64,000 bases of DNA from an uncultured Eubacterium sp. (GTDB taxonomy: Bacteria; Bacillota; Clostridia; Lachnospirales; Lachnospiraceae), in assembly GCA_910584795.1 (NCBI GenBank), contig CAJUBZ010000010.1:1-64000 (forward strand), written 5' to 3'. Positions 8,368 through 17,305 of the stretch are shown piece after piece. Position 1 is the first letter of the stretch, and every line of letters starts with the position of its first letter. The notes beneath the pieces were generated by a model that worked only from the letters and a program-made list of their open reading frames with translations, was not told where the DNA came from and made no database searches. Position numbers and translations under genes: made by a program.

Positions 8368-9105
8368 ATGTATCGATTTTTTGTAGAGCCTGAGCAGATT
8401 GGTGAAGAGGCTGTTTCCATAACGGGCAAAGATGTGAATCATATAAAAAATGTTCTACGGATGAAAATAGGAGAGACTGTTTTAGTCAGTGATGGTAGTG
8501 ATAGAGAATATATTTGCGCTATTCGTCAGTTTAACGAAGATGAAGTAATTGTGGATATAGAAGATATTAATGGGCAGACCCGGGAACTTCCAATTAAGGT
8601 GACTTTATTCCAAGCATTGCCAAAGGGTGATAAGATGGAGTTGATTATCCAGAAGATGATAGAACTGGGTGCTTATCAGATTATTCCAATGTCAACCAAG
8701 CGCTGTGTTGTAAAATTAGATGCAAAAAAGGCAGCAGCCAAGACAAAACGTTGGAATGCGATTGCAGAGAGTGCAGCAAAGCAGTCGAAACGTGGTATTA
8801 TTCCACAGGTGTATGAACCGGTAACATATGGTCAGGCATTACAAATGGCAGAAGATATGGACATGGTTCTGATTCCTTATGAGGAAGCAGAAAATATGGA
8901 ACATACAAGACAGATAGTCTCTGAGATAGCACAGGGAATGAACGTTGGAATTTTTATTGGCTCAGAAGGTGGCTTCGCAAAAGAAGAGATAGAAATGGCA
9001 CAGCAAAGTGGGGCAAAGGAAATTACGTTAGGAAAGCGAATTCTTCGAACTGAGACAGCAGGTATGATGTTAATGTCAGTGTTGATGTATTTTATGGAAG
9101 AATAG
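8368..9105 (+). CDS. rsmE: 16S rRNA m3U1498 methyltransferase RsmE
   Basis: Methylates N3 of U1498 in 16S rRNA. It is a SPOUT-fold enzyme of 245 residues, the usual length: an N-terminal PUA-like domain (about 1-75) and a knotted methyltransferase domain with the SAM-binding GSEGGF (about 198-203) and LGKRILRTETA. It follows prmA in the same direction and presumably the same transcript. Confidence 0.95.
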   Translation: MYRFFVEPEQIGEEAVSITGKDVNHIKNVLRMKIGETVLVSDGSDREYICAIRQFNEDEVIVDIEDINGQTRELPIKVTLFQALPKGDKMELIIQKMIELGAYQIIPMSTKRCVVKLDAKKAAAKTKRWNAIAESAAKQSKRGIIPQVYEPVTYGQALQMAEDMDMVLIPYEEAENMEHTRQIVSEIAQGMNVGIFIGSEGGFAKEEIEMAQQSGAKEITLGKRILRTETAGMMLMSVLMYFMEE

Positions 9106-9148
9106 AAAATAGGGAGAATTCCTTAGTTAGAAAGGTTTGGTGCAAAAT

Positions 9149-10303
9149 ATGGAAGCGTATTTTGATAATTCAGCAACCACGAAAGTGACAGATTCTGTAA
9201 AAGACATTGTAATAAAAACAATGGTAGAGGATTACGGAAATCCGTCATCCATGCATATGGTTGGCGTGGAGGCTGAGAAATATATAAAGACAGCAAAAGA
9301 GAATATTGCAAAAATTTTGAAGGTTGATGAAAAAGAAATATATTTTACTTCTGGCGGTACTGAGGGCAATAATCTGGCAACCGTGGGAGTGGCAGAAGCA
9401 AATAACCGCAGTGGAAATAAAATAATTACGACAGAAATAGAGCATTCATCTGTGGCAAGTCCGATGAAGTATTTGGAAAAAGAAGGATATGATGTCGTAT
9501 ATCTTCCAGTGGATAACTTTGGTGTGGTAGATATGGAAGCATTGAAAAAAGAAATGAGTGAGGACACCATTCTTGTTTCTGTGATGTATGTTAATAATGA
9601 GGTTGGAGCAATTCAGCCTGTTAGTGAAATTGGAAAGTATATTAAGACAGTAAATCCTAAGGTTATATTTCATGTGGATGCGATACAGGCATTTGGCAAA
9701 ATGGAAATCAAGCCGAGAAAAGAGAATATTGATATTCTGACAGTAAGTGGTCACAAAATTCATGGACCAAAGGGAAGTGGATTTATCTATATTAAAAAGA
9801 ACACGAAAATTAATCCGATTATATCTGGTGGAGGACAGCAGGATGGCATCCGTTCCGGAACTGAAAATGTACCGGGAATTGCAGGTATTGGACAGGCATC
9901 AATAGACTGTTATGATAATCTGGAGCAAAATGTTGCGAGGATGACAGAGATAAAAGACTATCTCATAGACAGATTATCAGAAATAGAAAATGTGACGGTA
10001 AACAGCAGAAAGGGCAGTGAGGGGGCACCTCATATTGTCAGTGCAAGTTTTGGCGGCGTACGAAGTGAAGTGCTGCTTCATGCTTTGGAAGATAGGGGGA
10101 TATATGTTTCCGCAGGAAGTGCATGTTCGTCTAACAGACCATCTATCAGCAGAACTTTAAAAGCCATGAATATAGAGAAAGATTTGTTAGGCTCAACGAT
10201 TCGATTCAGTTTTAGTGAGTTTAATACAAAAGAAGAAATTGATTATTGTATAGGGCAGTTAAAGGAATTATTGCCGGTTTTGAGAAAGTATGTAAGGAGA
10301 TAA
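9149..10303 (+). CDS. cysteine desulfurase (IscS/NifS family)
   Basis: PLP enzyme that takes sulfur from cysteine as an enzyme-bound persulfide. The 385 residues contain the PLP lysine in SGHKIHGPKG (Lys203) and the catalytic cysteine in AGSACSSNRP (Cys326). Only 3 nt separate it from thiI, so its likely role is feeding sulfur to ThiI for 4-thiouridine in tRNA (and perhaps thiamine). ATG 9149 is preferred; GTG 9140 is an alternative nearer the AGAAAGG at 9129-9135. This dedicated desulfurase-thiI pair is common in Firmicutes. Confidence 0.93.
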   Translation: MEAYFDNSATTKVTDSVKDIVIKTMVEDYGNPSSMHMVGVEAEKYIKTAKENIAKILKVDEKEIYFTSGGTEGNNLATVGVAEANNRSGNKIITTEIEHSSVASPMKYLEKEGYDVVYLPVDNFGVVDMEALKKEMSEDTILVSVMYVNNEVGAIQPVSEIGKYIKTVNPKVIFHVDAIQAFGKMEIKPRKENIDILTVSGHKIHGPKGSGFIYIKKNTKINPIISGGGQQDGIRSGTENVPGIAGIGQASIDCYDNLEQNVARMTEIKDYLIDRLSEIENVTVNSRKGSEGAPHIVSASFGGVRSEVLLHALEDRGIYVSAGSACSSNRPSISRTLKAMNIEKDLLGSTIRFSFSEFNTKEEIDYCIGQLKELLPVLRKYVRR

Positions 10304-10306
10304 GAG

Positions 10307-11485
10307 ATGTTTAAAGCGTTTTTGATAAAATATGCCGAGATTGGTGTAAAAGGAAAGAACAGATATTTATTTGAAAATGCATTGGTAGATAATGCAAAAA
10401 GAGCTCTGGATAAAATAGACGGAGAGTTTCAGGTAACAAAAGAAAACGGAAGAGTTTATGCCACAGCATTGAGTGAATACGATTATGACGAAGCAGTTGA
10501 CGCCCTGCAGCATGTGTTCGGTATCGTTGGAATCTGCCCGATGGTACAGATAGATGATAATGGATTCGATGATCTTGCAGAAAATGTTGTGAAATATATC
10601 GAAGAGAATTATGAGGAGAAAAATTTCACATTTAAAGTGATGGCAAGACGTGCCAGAAAGAATTATCCAATGAATTCCATGGAAATCAATGCAGAGCTAG
10701 GCGGCAGAATATTGGATGCTTTTCCACAGCTTCGTGTGGATGTGCATCATCCTGATGTGATTATCAATGTAGAAATTAGAAATCATATTAATATTTATTC
10801 CAAGATACTTCCAGGACCGGGAGGTATGCCTGTAGGAACAGCAGGTAAAGCGATGCTTCTCTTATCAGGAGGTATTGACAGTCCTGTAGCCGGATGGATG
10901 ACAGCAAAGCGTGGCGTTGTCGTAGATGCAGTGTATTTTCATGCACCGCCGTATACATCTGAGAGAGCAAAACAGAAAGTTGTAGATTTAGCAAAAATTG
11001 TATCGAAGTATTCAGGAGCGATGAATTTGTATGTAGTGAATTTTACAGACATTCAGATGTACATTTATGATAAATGTCCGCATGATGAATTGACAATTAT
11101 TATGCGTAGATACATGATGAAAATTGCTGAGCATTTTGCAAAACAGGAAGGTGCTCACGGGCTGATTACAGGAGAGTCTATTGGACAGGTGGCAAGTCAG
11201 ACGATGCAGAGCCTTGCGGCAACCAATGAAGTCTGTACAATGCCGGTATTCAGACCGGTAATTGCTTTTGACAAGCAGGAAATCGTGGATGTCTCCTTAA
11301 AAATTGGAAGTTACGAAACATCTATTCTTCCATATGAAGATTGTTGTACTACTTTTGTAGCAAAACATCCGGTAACAAAACCAAATATTAATGTGATAAA
11401 AAATTCAGAGAAAAAACTTGCAGAAGAGATTGAAAGAATGTTTGATGAAGCTGTAAATACAGCAGAATTGATTAAGATTCAGTAA
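10307..11485 (+). CDS. thiI: tRNA 4-thiouridine synthase ThiI
   Basis: Adenylates and thiolates U8 of tRNA and supplies sulfur for thiamine. The 392 residues comprise an N-terminal ferredoxin-like and THUMP RNA-binding region (about 1-165) and a PP-loop ATPase domain with SGGIDSPVAGW near residue 187. The C-terminal rhodanese domain of the E. coli enzyme is absent, as in Bacillus, so persulfide transfer must come directly from the neighbouring desulfurase. Confidence 0.95.
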   Translation: MFKAFLIKYAEIGVKGKNRYLFENALVDNAKRALDKIDGEFQVTKENGRVYATALSEYDYDEAVDALQHVFGIVGICPMVQIDDNGFDDLAENVVKYIEENYEEKNFTFKVMARRARKNYPMNSMEINAELGGRILDAFPQLRVDVHHPDVIINVEIRNHINIYSKILPGPGGMPVGTAGKAMLLLSGGIDSPVAGWMTAKRGVVVDAVYFHAPPYTSERAKQKVVDLAKIVSKYSGAMNLYVVNFTDIQMYIYDKCPHDELTIIMRRYMMKIAEHFAKQEGAHGLITGESIGQVASQTMQSLAATNEVCTMPVFRPVIAFDKQEIVDVSLKIGSYETSILPYEDCCTTFVAKHPVTKPNINVIKNSEKKLAEEIERMFDEAVNTAELIKIQ

Positions 11486-11502
11486 AAGTTGTTCATCATA
11501 AA

Positions 11503-11537
11503 ATAAAAAAGGGACTAGCCATTTCTGTCTAGTCCCT
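11503..11537 (-). terminator. terminator, mainly serving the minus-strand HPr-like gene
   Basis: GGGACTAG (11511-11518) and CTAGTCCC (11529-11536) form a GC-rich stem. On the minus strand it is followed by a T run (the A tract 11504-11510), so it terminates the HPr-like gene; it may also help stop thiI transcription. Confidence 0.8.
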
Positions 11538-11603
11538 GAAAAGAAACAACCAACGTAATAATATATTGCTGTATAATATATGATTACGCTGAAGGAAGTC
11601 AAT

Positions 11604-11831
11604 TTATTTATATTTTTCAAGTACTTCTAAAATATCTTCAACATTTGATTCGCTATGTATATTTAAATCAATTGGTTTTGAAAGGTCTAAACTAAAGATT
11701 CCCATAATTGATTTTGCATCTATAACGTAGCGGCCTGAAACTAAATCGAAGTCACTATCAAACTTTGTTATATCATTGACAAAAGATTTTACTTTATCGA
11801 TTGAACCAAGATTGATTGTCACTGTTTTCAT
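11604..11831 (-). CDS. HPr-like protein lacking the active histidine
   Basis: 75 residues, the size and fold pattern of the PTS carrier HPr. The HPr regulatory-serine region is kept (DAKSIMGIFSLD, compare the usual AKSIMGVMSL). The active-site His15 motif (GLHARPA) is replaced by NLGSIDKVKSF, so phosphoryl transfer from enzyme I is not possible. It may be a regulatory HPr-like protein, but that is inference. CAT 11829-11831 is chosen as start because GAGGTG precedes it; a longer frame to 11891 has no support. It is the only minus-strand gene in the core region. Confidence 0.8.
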   Translation of the reverse strand: MKTVTINLGSIDKVKSFVNDITKFDSDFDLVSGRYVIDAKSIMGIFSLDLSKPIDLNIHSESNVEDILEVLEKYK

Positions 11832-11951
11832 TATAAACACACCTCTCTTTCTTAATAAATACATAATATCACGTATTAGCGTATTGTTCAATCAGAGAAA
11901 TCATAAATTTAATTAAAAAAATAGTAAAATTGTCGAAAAAGGAGAAGTTTT

Positions 11952-13247
11952 ATGCGTAAGGCAGCATTACACAATTTAGGCTGTAAAGTAAATTCTTATG
12001 AAACAGAAGCTATGACTCAATTATTAGAGAAATGTGGATATGAAATTGTAGATTTTACAGAAAAAGCAGATGTTTATATTGTAAATACATGCTCTGTTAC
12101 CAATATGGCAGACAGAAAATCAAGGCAGATGCTTCATAAAGCAAAGGCAAAAAATCCTGAGTCAGTGGTAGTGGCTACAGGATGTTATGTTCAGACTGCC
12201 ACAGAGAAAATGAAAGAAGATTTGTCTATAGATATTATTGTTGGGAATAATAAGAAAAAAGATATTGTGCAGATTCTTGATAGTTATTTTGAAAAAAAAG
12301 AGAACGTACATGTAATAGACATTAATCATACTGAAGAATATGAAGATCTGGAAATTTCTACGGTTACAGAACATACAAGAGCACATATGAAAATACAGGA
12401 TGGATGTAATAATTTCTGTTCATATTGTATTATTCCGTATGCGAGAGGAAGAATAAGAAGCCGTAAACTGGTTAATATAAAAAAAGAGATGGTGAGACTG
12501 GCAGAAAGTGGATTCTCTGAAGTAGTTTTAACTGGAATTAATTTGGGATTTTATGAGGATGAAGACAAACGATTAATTGATGTCATTGAGATGGCAGACG
12601 AGGTAGGAGGAATTGAGAGAATCCGGCTTGGGTCGATAGATCCGGAAATCATCACAGAGGAATTTGTAAATAGATTACAAAATGTAAAAAAAATCTGCCC
12701 ACATTTTCATTTGTCGCTGCAGAGCGGGTGTGATAGTGTTTTAAAGTCTATGAACAGGCATTATACTACGAAAGAATATTTAGAAAAATGTAAAATGTTA
12801 CGGCAGGCATTTGGCAATCCTGCAATTACTACAGATATTATTGTAGGATTTCCAGGAGAAAGCAAATCTGATTTTGAAACTACATTAGAGTTTGCACAGA
12901 CTATAAGATTTGCACAACTGCATGTGTTTAAATACTCAAGGAGAAATGGAACAGTAGCAGCAGATATGCCGAATCAGATAGAAGAAAAAGAAAAAACGAA
13001 ACGTAGTGAGGTTTTGATTCAAGCAGGTTTGGAATTGACAAAAAATTACAGAAAGAGTTTCATTGGACAGAAAGAATCTGTATTGATTGAAGAAATAAAA
13101 AAAATAAATGGAACAGAGTATTATGTAGGACACACTATGAATTACATAGAAGTTGCAATAGAAAGTAAAGAAGATGTGTCAGGTAAAGTCATTGAAGTTG
13201 AGATAAAAGACTTTATAAATGATGAAATAATGCTTGCCACTAGATAA
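11952..13247 (+). CDS. mtaB: tRNA t6A37 methylthiotransferase MtaB
   Basis: Radical-SAM enzyme that converts t6A37 to ms2t6A37 in tRNA. 431 residues: an N-terminal UPF0004 domain with cysteines in NLGCKVNSYE and VNTCSVTN for one iron-sulfur cluster, the radical SAM motif CxxxCxxC as CNNFCSYC at about 152-159, and a C-terminal TRAM domain. The motif ARGRIRSR after the second cluster is typical. Preceded by AAAGGAGAAG. Confidence 0.94.
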   Translation: MRKAALHNLGCKVNSYETEAMTQLLEKCGYEIVDFTEKADVYIVNTCSVTNMADRKSRQMLHKAKAKNPESVVVATGCYVQTATEKMKEDLSIDIIVGNNKKKDIVQILDSYFEKKENVHVIDINHTEEYEDLEISTVTEHTRAHMKIQDGCNNFCSYCIIPYARGRIRSRKLVNIKKEMVRLAESGFSEVVLTGINLGFYEDEDKRLIDVIEMADEVGGIERIRLGSIDPEIITEEFVNRLQNVKKICPHFHLSLQSGCDSVLKSMNRHYTTKEYLEKCKMLRQAFGNPAITTDIIVGFPGESKSDFETTLEFAQTIRFAQLHVFKYSRRNGTVAADMPNQIEEKEKTKRSEVLIQAGLELTKNYRKSFIGQKESVLIEEIKKINGTEYYVGHTMNYIEVAIESKEDVSGKVIEVEIKDFINDEIMLATR

Positions 13248-13304
13248 CTTTTATATTAAACTTATAATATACTGCCAAAAAAGGCAAAAAAAGGACGTGA
13301 TGAG

Positions 13305-13565
13305 ATGAATAATTTAGAAAACACACAGTATTTCAATGTAGGACAAGAACAGAAATTGGGAGTAGAGGAGATCTTTAAACAGGTATATGAAGCATTATCA
13401 GAAAAAGGATATAATCCGGTAAATCAGATTGTGGGATATATTATGTCGGGAGATCCTACTTATATTACCAGTCATAAAAATGCGAGAAGCCTGATAATGA
13501 AGGTTGAGCGTGACGAACTCATTGAAGAAGCTGTAAAATATTATATCAATAATAAACTCAAGTAA
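13305..13565 (+). CDS. IreB family regulatory phosphoprotein (UPF0297)
   Basis: A small cytosolic protein of 86 residues. In Enterococcus, IreB is phosphorylated by the Ser/Thr kinase IreK and affects cephalosporin resistance. Family features: N-terminal threonine/tyrosine NTQYFNVG, GYNPVNQIVGYIMSGDPTYITSHKNAR and the conserved helix to the end. The first gene of the conserved ireB-ruvX-DUF1292 string. Confidence 0.92.
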   Translation: MNNLENTQYFNVGQEQKLGVEEIFKQVYEALSEKGYNPVNQIVGYIMSGDPTYITSHKNARSLIMKVERDELIEEAVKYYINNKLK

Positions 13566-13615
13566 TCTTTTTTAGGTTTCTTAAGGTTTGATTGATTGGA
13601 AAAGGTCAAAAAAAT

Positions 13616-14038
13616 ATGAGATTATTAGCTTTAGATTTTGGTTCGAAAACAGTAGGTGTTGCAGTGTCAGATGAACTGGGGCTTACCGCAACAGGAGTGG
13701 AAATCGTCCGAAGGAAGTCTCCTAATAAATTAAGGCAGACATTAGCACGAATCGAGACATTGATTGAAGAGTATCAAGTGGATAAAGTGATACTTGGATA
13801 TCCGGTTATGTTAGATGGAAGTGAGGGAGAACGGGTCAGGAAAACAAAGGAATTTGCTCTGATGTTGGAGCGAAGAACAGGAAAAGAGATTGTTTTTCAG
13901 GATGAAAGGCTTACTACGGTTGAAGCGTACGAAATCATAGATTTGATGGGTATTAAAAAAGAGGACAGATATCATTATGTAGATATGGTTGCAGCAAAGG
14001 TAATACTTGAAGATTATATGAATAGTAATGCAGAATAG
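13616..14038 (+). CDS. ruvX: Holliday junction resolvase-like RuvX (YqgF)
   Basis: RNase H-fold nuclease linked to pre-16S rRNA 5' end maturation and Holliday junction processing. 140 residues with the first catalytic aspartate in LLALDFGSKTVGVAVSD, the glutamate/aspartate motif FQDERLTTVEA and a C-terminal HYVDMVAAKVILEDY. I start at ATG 13616 (GGAAAAGG at 13598-13605) rather than TTG 13592. Confidence 0.94.
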   Translation: MRLLALDFGSKTVGVAVSDELGLTATGVEIVRRKSPNKLRQTLARIETLIEEYQVDKVILGYPVMLDGSEGERVRKTKEFALMLERRTGKEIVFQDERLTTVEAYEIIDLMGIKKEDRYHYVDMVAAKVILEDYMNSNAE

Positions 14039-14081
14039 AAAAAATATGAATGTCGATAATTTTGAAAGGTGAAGTGTTAAA

Positions 14082-14354
14082 ATGGAAGAAATGATTGTTT
14101 TTGTAGACGAAGATGGCAAAGAGATAGAGATGTTTGTTATCGAAGAAACAAGAATTAATAATGTAAATTACATTCTCGTGACAGATAGTGATGGTGAGGA
14201 TGAGGAAGCAGAAGCTTATATATTAAAAGATATATCTGATGACGGAGATGAAGAAGCTGTTTATGAATTAGTAGATGATGAATCAGAGATTGATTACATA
14301 GGGAAAATTTTTTCCGAATTGCTGGAAGATATTGATGTAACAGTTGAAGATTAA
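14082..14354 (+). CDS. DUF1292 domain protein
   Basis: A very acidic 90-residue protein (many Glu and Asp) with the DUF1292 pattern of alternating strands: VDEDGKEIEMFVIEE, NYILVTDSDGE, EEAYILKDISDDGDEEAVYELVDDE. Function is not known; the family always lies near ireB and ruvX in Firmicutes, as here. No catalytic motif is visible. Confidence 0.88.
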   Translation: MEEMIVFVDEDGKEIEMFVIEETRINNVNYILVTDSDGEDEEAEAYILKDISDDGDEEAVYELVDDESEIDYIGKIFSELLEDIDVTVED

Positions 14355-14468
14355 AGACTTGGTCTTCGGGCATTAGCTATGGAGTGATGAGAGGTCAAAT
14401 CAGACCTTTTATGTTTGTGCGTAAAAATACGTGAACGGAAATAAGAATTAGGAGGAGTTTAATTAATA

Positions 14469-16130
14469 ATGAGTGACAATTCAAAAATAAAAGTAATTCC
14501 ATTAGGAGGTTTGGAAGAGATTGGAATGAATATGACTGCCTTTGAGTACAATGACAGTATTGTTGTTGTGGATTGTGGTTTGTCATTTCCAACAGATGAT
14601 ATGCTGGGTATCGACTGTGTAATACCGGATATTACTTTTTTAAGAGAAAATATAGATAAGATTAAGGGATTTGTAATAACTCATGGACATGAGGATCATA
14701 TTGGTGCATTGCCATACGTATTAAAGGAAGTAAATGCACCGATTTATGCAACAAAACTGACGATGGGGATTATTGAAGGAAAATTAAGTGAACATGAGTT
14801 GCTGAAGGCCGTGAAACGAAAAGTTATTAAGTTTGGACAGAGTATTCATTTAGGTGATTTCAGAATAGAATTTGTCAGAACGAATCATAGTATTGCAGAT
14901 GCTGCGGCATTAGCCATACACACACCTGAAGGAATTATTATTCATACTGGAGACTTTAAGGTGGACTATACACCAGTGTTTGGCGATGCCATCAATCTGG
15001 CAAGATTTAGTGAATTAGGAAAAAAAGGTGTATTGGCACTACTGTGTGACAGTACGAATGCTTTAAGACCGGGATTTACCCCGTCAGAGCGTAAAGTTGG
15101 AGAGACTTTTGAACATATTTTTGCAGAACATAAAAAGAGCAGAATTATTATTGCTACTTTTGCATCTAATGTGGACAGGGTTCAGCAGATTATCAATACA
15201 GCATGTAAGTATAAACGAAAAGTAATTGTAGAGGGAAGAAGTATGGTAAACATTATCTCGGTTGCAAGAGAAATGGAATACTTGAAAATTCCTGAAAATA
15301 CATTAATTAGTATAGAGGAAATGGACAATTATACAGATGACCAGTTAGTTTTGATTACTACTGGCAGTCAGGGAGAATCTATGGCTGCATTATCACGTAT
15401 GGCAGCATCTCTTCATAGAAAGGTGCATATCAAACCGAGTGATACGATTGTATTCAGTTCTACACCGATTCCGGGAAATGAAAAGGCAGTAACAAAAGTG
15501 ATTAACGAACTGTATCATCAGGGGGCAGAAGTAATTTTCCAGGATACTCATGTTTCAGGTCATGCATGTCAGGAAGAGATTAAGTTAATGTATGCATTAG
15601 TAAAACCAAAGTATGCAATCCCGGTTCATGGGGAATATCAGCATTTAAAGGAGCATGGCAGACTTGCTGAAAGTATGGGAATTCCAAAGGAAAATGTTTT
15701 CCTGCTAGAATCAGGAGATGTTTTGGCACTCAATGGTGAATCGGCAAAAGTAGAAGGAAAAGTTCCGGCTGGTTCTGTACTGGTTGACGGTCTGGGTGTT
15801 GGTGATGTAGGAAACATTGTATTGAGAGACAGACAGAATCTTGCAGAAAACGGAATTATTATTGTGGTATTAACTTTAGAAAAGTATTCCAATCAGATTC
15901 TGGCAGGACCGGATATTGTAACAAGGGGATTTGTGTATGTAAGAGAGTCTGAAAATCTCATTGAAAATGCTAAAGAGGTAGTTACCAACGCATTGTTAGA
16001 TTGTCTCGAAAGCAGAAATGTTGACTGGGGCAAAATTAAGATGGTTGTTAAGGACAGTCTTGGTGAATATTTATGGAAAACAATGAAAAGAAGTCCGATG
16101 ATTTTACCAATTATTATGGAAGTAGAATAG
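14469..16130 (+). CDS. rnj: ribonuclease J
   Basis: Metallo-beta-lactamase ribonuclease with 5'-3' exonuclease and endonuclease activity in mRNA decay and rRNA maturation. 553 residues with the metal motif THGHEDHIG (near 70-80), the beta-CASP domain, a downstream PGNEKAV and histidine motif (DTHVSGHACQEE, IPVHGEYQHL), and the C-terminal domain. TAGGAGG lies upstream of ATG 14469. J1 and J2 paralogues cannot be told apart from this copy alone. Confidence 0.94.
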   Translation: MSDNSKIKVIPLGGLEEIGMNMTAFEYNDSIVVVDCGLSFPTDDMLGIDCVIPDITFLRENIDKIKGFVITHGHEDHIGALPYVLKEVNAPIYATKLTMGIIEGKLSEHELLKAVKRKVIKFGQSIHLGDFRIEFVRTNHSIADAAALAIHTPEGIIIHTGDFKVDYTPVFGDAINLARFSELGKKGVLALLCDSTNALRPGFTPSERKVGETFEHIFAEHKKSRIIIATFASNVDRVQQIINTACKYKRKVIVEGRSMVNIISVAREMEYLKIPENTLISIEEMDNYTDDQLVLITTGSQGESMAALSRMAASLHRKVHIKPSDTIVFSSTPIPGNEKAVTKVINELYHQGAEVIFQDTHVSGHACQEEIKLMYALVKPKYAIPVHGEYQHLKEHGRLAESMGIPKENVFLLESGDVLALNGESAKVEGKVPAGSVLVDGLGVGDVGNIVLRDRQNLAENGIIIVVLTLEKYSNQILAGPDIVTRGFVYVRESENLIENAKEVVTNALLDCLESRNVDWGKIKMVVKDSLGEYLWKTMKRSPMILPIIMEVE

Positions 16131-16142
16131 TCAGGAGTATAT

Positions 16143-16541
16143 ATGAATAAGAGTAACACGTCAAAAGGATTTGCCAATGTTTCGATTAAAATATGCAAGT
16201 ATGTTATCATGGTAGTAGTAATTGTGATTTGTGCTACAGCTGCTTTTAATTTTGGTTCATCAATTTTTTATTCTGAAGGAGTTGATCCTTCTCCTGGTAC
16301 GGATATGCCCGTTACAGTAAAAGAGGGGACAACAATTGATGATTTGGCAGATACTTTAGAAGAATACGGAATCATAAAAGACACTACAATATTTAAGATA
16401 CAATCTTATGTATATGATACAAAAACCATTAAACCGGGAACTTATATATTTAATACATCTAAATCCGGTGAAGAGATATATGAGATTATTAAAGAGGGGC
16501 CGGAAGAAAAGAAGGAAGATAAGAAAAATCAGAGTGAATAA
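16143..16541 (+). CDS. MltG/YceG-like membrane protein, N-terminal part only
   Basis: 132 residues: a cytosolic N-terminus, one membrane helix (about 20-45, IMVVVIVICATAAFNF), then a LysM-like YceG module (VKEGTTIDDLADTLEEYGII, IKPGTYIFNTSKSGEEIYEII) and a charged tail. Full MltG is about 340 residues and holds a catalytic glutamate; this protein ends before that domain, so lytic activity is unlikely. Short forms like this are known in Lachnospiraceae, so it is probably a real gene, not a broken one. Confidence 0.75.
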   Translation: MNKSNTSKGFANVSIKICKYVIMVVVIVICATAAFNFGSSIFYSEGVDPSPGTDMPVTVKEGTTIDDLADTLEEYGIIKDTTIFKIQSYVYDTKTIKPGTYIFNTSKSGEEIYEIIKEGPEEKKEDKKNQSE

Positions 16542-16593
16542 TGAAGGACTACAATGAATGTGGTGCTAGAAAAGATGCGGAATGGAGACTCAT

Positions 16594-17238
16594 ATGATAG
16601 TAGATGAAAGAATCGTTTCGTACATGAATTCATTAGAGAGTGCTAATACGGAAATTTTGACAAGTATAGAAAGAGAAGCACATAAGGACAAGGTGCCTAT
16701 TATCAGAAAAGAAATGGAAAGTTTTCTGCGGGTCATGCTGTCAATAAAAAGACCGACAAAAATATTGGAGCTGGGTACTGCAATTGGGTACTCAGCCATT
16801 TTAATGAGTGAATGTATTGATTCAGAGGCGAAAATAATTACAATTGAAAATTATGAAAAGAGAATTCCTATTGCAAAAGAAAATATAAGACTGGCAGGAA
16901 AAAGCGATGTGATACAATTATTAGAAGGAGATGCTTTAGTAATCATGCCGTCATTAGAGGAAAATCAGTTTGATTTTGTTTTTATGGATGCAGCAAAAGC
17001 TCAATATATTAATTTTTTACCGGAAGTATTACGTCTAATGAAAAAAGGGGCTGTTCTTATCACTGATAATATACTTCAGGAAGGGGATTTGATACAGTCA
17101 AAATATGTTGTGAGACGAAGAGACAGAACGATTCATAAGCGGATGCGGGAATATCTGAAAGTAGTGAAGAATCATCCCGAACTGGAAACAAGCATTATAC
17201 CAATTGGTGACGGGATTACTATATCGGTAAAAAAATAA
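16594..17238 (+). CDS. SAM-dependent O-methyltransferase (family 3)
   Basis: 214 residues with the class I SAM-binding fold: LELGTAIGYSAILM (motif I), IENYEKRIPIAKENI, and DFVFMDAAKAQYINFL with the catechol-O-methyltransferase-like metal site. Related to YrrM; the Bacillus member methylates 5-hydroxyuridine in tRNA (TrmR). It sits next to a U32 peptidase whose homologues (TrhP) make that same 5-hydroxyuridine, which supports a tRNA wobble role. ATG 16594 follows TGGAG; ATG 16582 is in frame but lacks a site. Confidence 0.85.
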   Translation: MIVDERIVSYMNSLESANTEILTSIEREAHKDKVPIIRKEMESFLRVMLSIKRPTKILELGTAIGYSAILMSECIDSEAKIITIENYEKRIPIAKENIRLAGKSDVIQLLEGDALVIMPSLEENQFDFVFMDAAKAQYINFLPEVLRLMKKGAVLITDNILQEGDLIQSKYVVRRRDRTIHKRMREYLKVVKNHPELETSIIPIGDGITISVKK

Positions 17239-17305
17239 AAATTATATGAAACAAAACGAGTTAGTATGTGTTGACTATAGAGTGAAAGATAAGAGGAAAA
17301 ATAAA

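Noticed and set aside
13248..13304. Terminator GCC-AAAAAA-GGC before ireB
   Set aside because: Stem of three to four bases only; not stable.
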